A DNA stretch of 64,000 nucleotides from Desulfosporosinus fructosivorans (lineage in GTDB: Bacteria > Bacillota > Desulfitobacteriia > Desulfitobacteriales > Desulfitobacteriaceae): NCBI RefSeq assembly GCF_004766045.1, contig NZ_SPQQ01000002.1, positions 774,017-838,016 of the forward strand, given 5' to 3'. Below are positions 61,133 to 64,000 of the stretch, one piece after another. The position numbers were made by a program, and so were the translations under genes. Numbering within the stretch: position 1 is the stretch's first letter; every line of letters begins with the position of its first letter. Below the pieces are notes generated by a model that saw only the letters and a program-made list of their open reading frames with translations, was not told the origin of the DNA and did not search any database.

Positions 61133-61265
61133 AGTATTAATTCCTTTCCAAATTATCAATAATTTATAATTCGTTGCCACAAATGAACTTCCACAACCTT
61201 TACAAAATCGCAGGGACGGGGTTACTGACAACACTGAAAGAGTTGTCAGCTACCCCGTCGTATAT

Positions 61266-61503
61266 TCAAAAGTAGATATTTTTATTTTTTGGATGTACAT
61301 AGCGTCTTTTACCATGTGTCTTCTTACCCACTTGAATGGCATTTTGGGGGCATCTGTTAACACAGCCAAAGCAACTGACGCAGTTTGATCCCCAAACCGT
61401 CTTATCATTAAATGTAATATTTTGTACAGGACAATATTTTGTGCATTGCTTACATTTTATACATTTATCATCAGTATATAGCTTTTCATCATAAAAGGGA
61501 TAT
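61266..61503 (-). pseudogene. C-terminal remnant of an EFR1-type ferredoxin-flavodoxin protein
   Basis: Between two stops the minus strand encodes LYTDDKCIKCKQCTKYCPVQN, VWGSNCVSCFGCVNRCPQNA and THGKRRYVHPKN. Two [4Fe-4S] Cys groups followed by the KRRYVHP tail are the C-terminal half of EFR1-family proteins. The N-terminal flavodoxin domain and start codon are gone. It abuts the diguanylate cyclase stop. Confidence 0.8.
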
Positions 61504-61505
61504 AT

Positions 61506-63392
61506 TTACGCTAGAATAACGCAGTTTCTTCCTCGATTTTTTCCTTCATATAGTGCATTGTCTGCTTTTTTTATTGTATCTTCAATTATTTCATAATCCT
61601 CATTAACGACTACCCCAAAGGTCATCGTAATTGACACTTGAATCCCATTATATTCGATAATTTGTTCTTCTATTATTCCCCTAATACGCTCAGCCAGTAT
61701 ACGAGCACCCTCGATTTCCGTTTCTGGAAGTAAGAGTAGAAATTCCTCTCCACCCCATCTAGAGACAAAATCTTGTTCTCGTACTGCATCCTGTAGGCCT
61801 TTGGATATCACTTTTAGCACGCGATCTCCACAGTCATGTCCATAGGTATCATTGATCTCCTTAAAAAAATCGATATCTGCAATAATGAGGGCAAATTTCT
61901 TTTTATTTCGTTTATAACTTATAAACTCATTTTCAATCTTTCCCATAATATGTCTTCGGTTATATAGCCCTGTTAAGGAGTCTGTCTTTGAAGCCCACTC
62001 CAGTTTCTCCATATCAGATTGCAGAGAAGTTATTTGAGAGGCTGACGATATCTGTGCTTGTAAAAATGACATTTCGTTTGCCATTATTTTGTCCTTGAGT
62101 CTGTCTGCCTCGACTAAATTTTCATTGTACAAAACAAGCTTTTTATGGATATTGGCCTGTTGTTTGGCTTGAACAAAAGACATCGCCAATATGACGGCAA
62201 AATTTCCATATAAGAACATATGAGATATATTAATACCGCCAAGACCTTTATAGTGAAGTATATCTTCAATGATCGCCAAAACAAAGACGTAGATGGCTAT
62301 GAACATTAAGATTGCATTGTCCCTTTGATGGAGTACTGCTTTTATTAGGACGCCCAGGATGTAAATCATTTGTAGTAGAACCATTACGTATAAATAATTA
62401 GTGAATAACGAAATAAATCCAGGGGGTGTCAGCAGCAGCGCATCAAAAAATAGGGTAGGCAGCAAGACTAAACCCAATGTCGTTTTTTTATATTCCATAG
62501 TATAAATACTAAGCACAAATAGAATCATAACGGGCACCAAATTATAACCTGTTAAATAATTAATATATGCTCTGACGTCCAATGGTACATTAGGGAAGAA
62601 GATCGCAAGAGGTGCTGCGCCCCATATTAAAGACCGCAACGCTGTGATAAAACAAAGTATGCTAAAAAGTAGGGCTGTCTTATTGTTTGTTTGCAAAAGA
62701 AAGAGTAAGAAATAATAAATACTAAATATAAAAATGCTACCAATAAAGAATAGCTGTAGCGCTAAGAGTATCATTTTTTGTCGCTCTAATACTTGTTTTG
62801 ATCCAAATATTGGACTTTCGCGAAGTCCTCCTCTGGCATAATTCAGATTGGCCACCTGGAAAACCAGCTCAAGCTCTTGCGTATCATTTGGCAAATCTAA
62901 AATGAGGGATTCCTCACCATCTTTGAAGCCAGAGAGTTTGTCCGATACCTTTCCAACTTCTACAATAAGCCGTCCATTGGCATAGAACTTATAGGCAGAG
63001 GCAACATTTTGAATGCTAAGAGCAGGGTCTTTAAGACTCGATGGATAGTTTAAGCGCAAACGATAGGTGGCAACCCCATGAGGTGGATAAACTTTGCTTC
63101 CTGCTTCTCCATCATCCCATGTGCCTGGAACTTCCATAAGCGAATCCATGATTGGCGGTTGAACAGCCCTAAAATCGTTTGGCGTCAATAATCGATTCCA
63201 ATAGAATTCCCAGTCTCCATTTAGTGCCACACTTTTTTGAAAATCAACGCTAGATAAATCCACCTTGCCGTCATCAATAAGTCCTGAACCCGATGAAACC
63301 ATCCTGACTGTGACATAAATCATTAAAGTGATCAATGATATGATGAGTACGATTCTCCATGTTAGTCCAGTGTTTTTCATAGCTTTCTTCAC
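61506..63392 (-). CDS. Membrane diguanylate cyclase with 7TM-DISM-like sensor
   Basis: About 628 residues. A first membrane helix (WRIVLIISLITLMIYVTVRM) is followed by an extracellular jelly-roll domain (SVALNGDWEFYWNRLLTPND, GVATYRLRLNYPSS, ASAYKFYANGRLIVEVGKVS), then seven membrane helices. A short coiled coil and a GGDEF domain with SRWGGEEFLLLLPETE follow; GGEEF is an active cyclase signature. An RxxD inhibitory site is not obvious. The extracellular domain probably binds a carbohydrate-like ligand and sets c-di-GMP synthesis. The longest frame starts at 63494; GTG 63392 or ATG 63380 is more likely, just before the first helix. Confidence 0.9.
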   Translation of the reverse strand: MKKAMKNTGLTWRIVLIISLITLMIYVTVRMVSSGSGLIDDGKVDLSSVDFQKSVALNGDWEFYWNRLLTPNDFRAVQPPIMDSLMEVPGTWDDGEAGSKVYPPHGVATYRLRLNYPSSLKDPALSIQNVASAYKFYANGRLIVEVGKVSDKLSGFKDGEESLILDLPNDTQELELVFQVANLNYARGGLRESPIFGSKQVLERQKMILLALQLFFIGSIFIFSIYYFLLFLLQTNNKTALLFSILCFITALRSLIWGAAPLAIFFPNVPLDVRAYINYLTGYNLVPVMILFVLSIYTMEYKKTTLGLVLLPTLFFDALLLTPPGFISLFTNYLYVMVLLQMIYILGVLIKAVLHQRDNAILMFIAIYVFVLAIIEDILHYKGLGGINISHMFLYGNFAVILAMSFVQAKQQANIHKKLVLYNENLVEADRLKDKIMANEMSFLQAQISSASQITSLQSDMEKLEWASKTDSLTGLYNRRHIMGKIENEFISYKRNKKKFALIIADIDFFKEINDTYGHDCGDRVLKVISKGLQDAVREQDFVSRWGGEEFLLLLPETEIEGARILAERIRGIIEEQIIEYNGIQVSITMTFGVVVNEDYEIIEDTIKKADNALYEGKNRGRNCVILA

Positions 63393-63911
63393 ACCCCAAT
63401 TATTGTCTTGCAGTTTAGTCTTAAATCTGGAAGGAAGCCTCAATGAAACCAGCCAGCCATGCATAAGAGCCCATGACTTGTCTACACCAGTCATCCGAAC
63501 ATGAGTGGACGGTTACTTGTTTCAGCACACTGCATATATGCGTGAGCGTCAAAACGCCCCCCTAGAATTAGATGAGGGCTACGTTATCATCGTTTTGATG
63601 TACTCTACACGAATCGGGGATTGACGCTGACCAATTAAGAGATTCGTCTTTATACTTTCCACATATTTCCTCAAATCCCTTCCAAGATCGGAGAAATATC
63701 CTAAGAAAGAACAAAAATGGCCAGTTCGTCCAAGAAACGATCTGACCCTTGATGTCCACCATAAACTTGTTTATGTCCAGGTTGGAGAAGTATGAGAAAA
63801 ATAGTTATTTTTTGACCATATCCTCAGACTTTATTTGAGCAACTTCCATTACATTAGGAACAATGTAGTATAATGGATTATTGTCAATCATGTTAATAGA
63901 AGAGGGGAATT

Positions 63912-64000
63912 ATGACGAAAAATGTATTGAAGGCCAATTTAGCCATGGTTGCTGTAATAATTATTTGGGGAATTTCTTATGTTAGCATTAAGGCAACTCT
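63912..64000 (+). CDS. EamA/DMT-family transporter, N-terminus (cut by window end)
   Basis: AGAGGGG lies before an ATG at 63912 opening MTKNVLKANLAMVAVIIIWG and ISYVSIKAT, the first helix of drug/metabolite transporters, with the conserved IIWGISY-x-x-IK. Only 29 residues are inside the window. 63495-63911 upstream has no gene I can support. Confidence 0.8.
   Translation, partial: MTKNVLKANLAMVAVIIIWGISYVSIKAT

Noticed and set aside
63568..63762. 64-codon minus-strand frame upstream of the diguanylate cyclase
   Set aside because: No family likeness or ribosome site; possibly a decayed gene.

Overview
The window looks like chromosome of an endospore-forming, anaerobically respiring member of the Clostridia, most like Desulfosporosinus/Desulfitobacterium. 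This is inferred from a gerA-type germination operon, a DMSO-reductase operon, a FixABCX flavoprotein cluster, several PucR/CdaR-type regulators, an arylsulfotransferase and strong AGGAGG ribosome sites. I saw no rRNA, tRNA or CRISPR. Much of the window is accessory DNA: intact operons are separated by decayed genes and IS fragments.

Layout. 1-1700: tail of a PucR regulator and panB. 1.9-7.65 kb (minus strand, visibly more GC-rich): SDR, fixA, fixB, fumarate-reductase-like flavoprotein, fixC, fixX. 7.85-11.4 kb: a sigma-54 activator divergent from a PucR regulator whose upstream DNA carries a consensus -24/-12 promoter. 11.4-13.1 kb: remnants (HxlR tail, MNT antitoxin with a truncated HEPN toxin, possible radical SAM tail). 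13.2-18 kb: torD-dmsABC. 18.2-20.1 kb: decayed molybdoenzyme, 5'-truncated PucR gene, 5'-truncated HxlR gene. 20.5-24.1 kb: MFS transporter and enolase-superfamily dehydratase divergent from a GntR regulator. 25-28.3 kb: TetR, Old-Yellow-type Fe-S flavoenzyme and ABM protein. 29.2-34 kb: thioredoxin-reductase-like protein with a cysteine-less thioredoxin domain, thioredoxin, arylsulfotransferase and a broken LysR gene. 34.5-38.7 kb: gerA-C-B plus a small membrane protein. 38.7-41.4 kb: IS4/IS3 debris around an SGNH hydrolase.

41.5-45.8 kb holds the most interesting locus. A 51-residue peptide with three ACGAADP repeats is followed on the same strand by a radical SAM/SPASM enzyme, a nitroreductase, a class-M sirtuin and a zinc-type macrodomain protein. 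A divergent HxlR regulator shares the promoter region. The peptide/rSAM pair fits the 'ACGX' RiPP type. Coupling it to a protein ADP-ribosylation/de-ADP-ribosylation pair is the part I do not recognise as described.

46.1-51 kb: one giant SF1 helicase-Vsr-like nuclease protein, probably defence. 51.6-55.7 kb: two small secreted-type or structural proteins interleaved with three glycosyltransferases. 56.3-58.4 kb: TSCPD protein, GNAT and HicAB, each preceded by a copy of a repeat. 58.6-64 kb: MerR regulator, AlkC-type glycosylase, Imm5-like protein, EFR1 ferredoxin remnant, diguanylate cyclase and the start of a DMT transporter.
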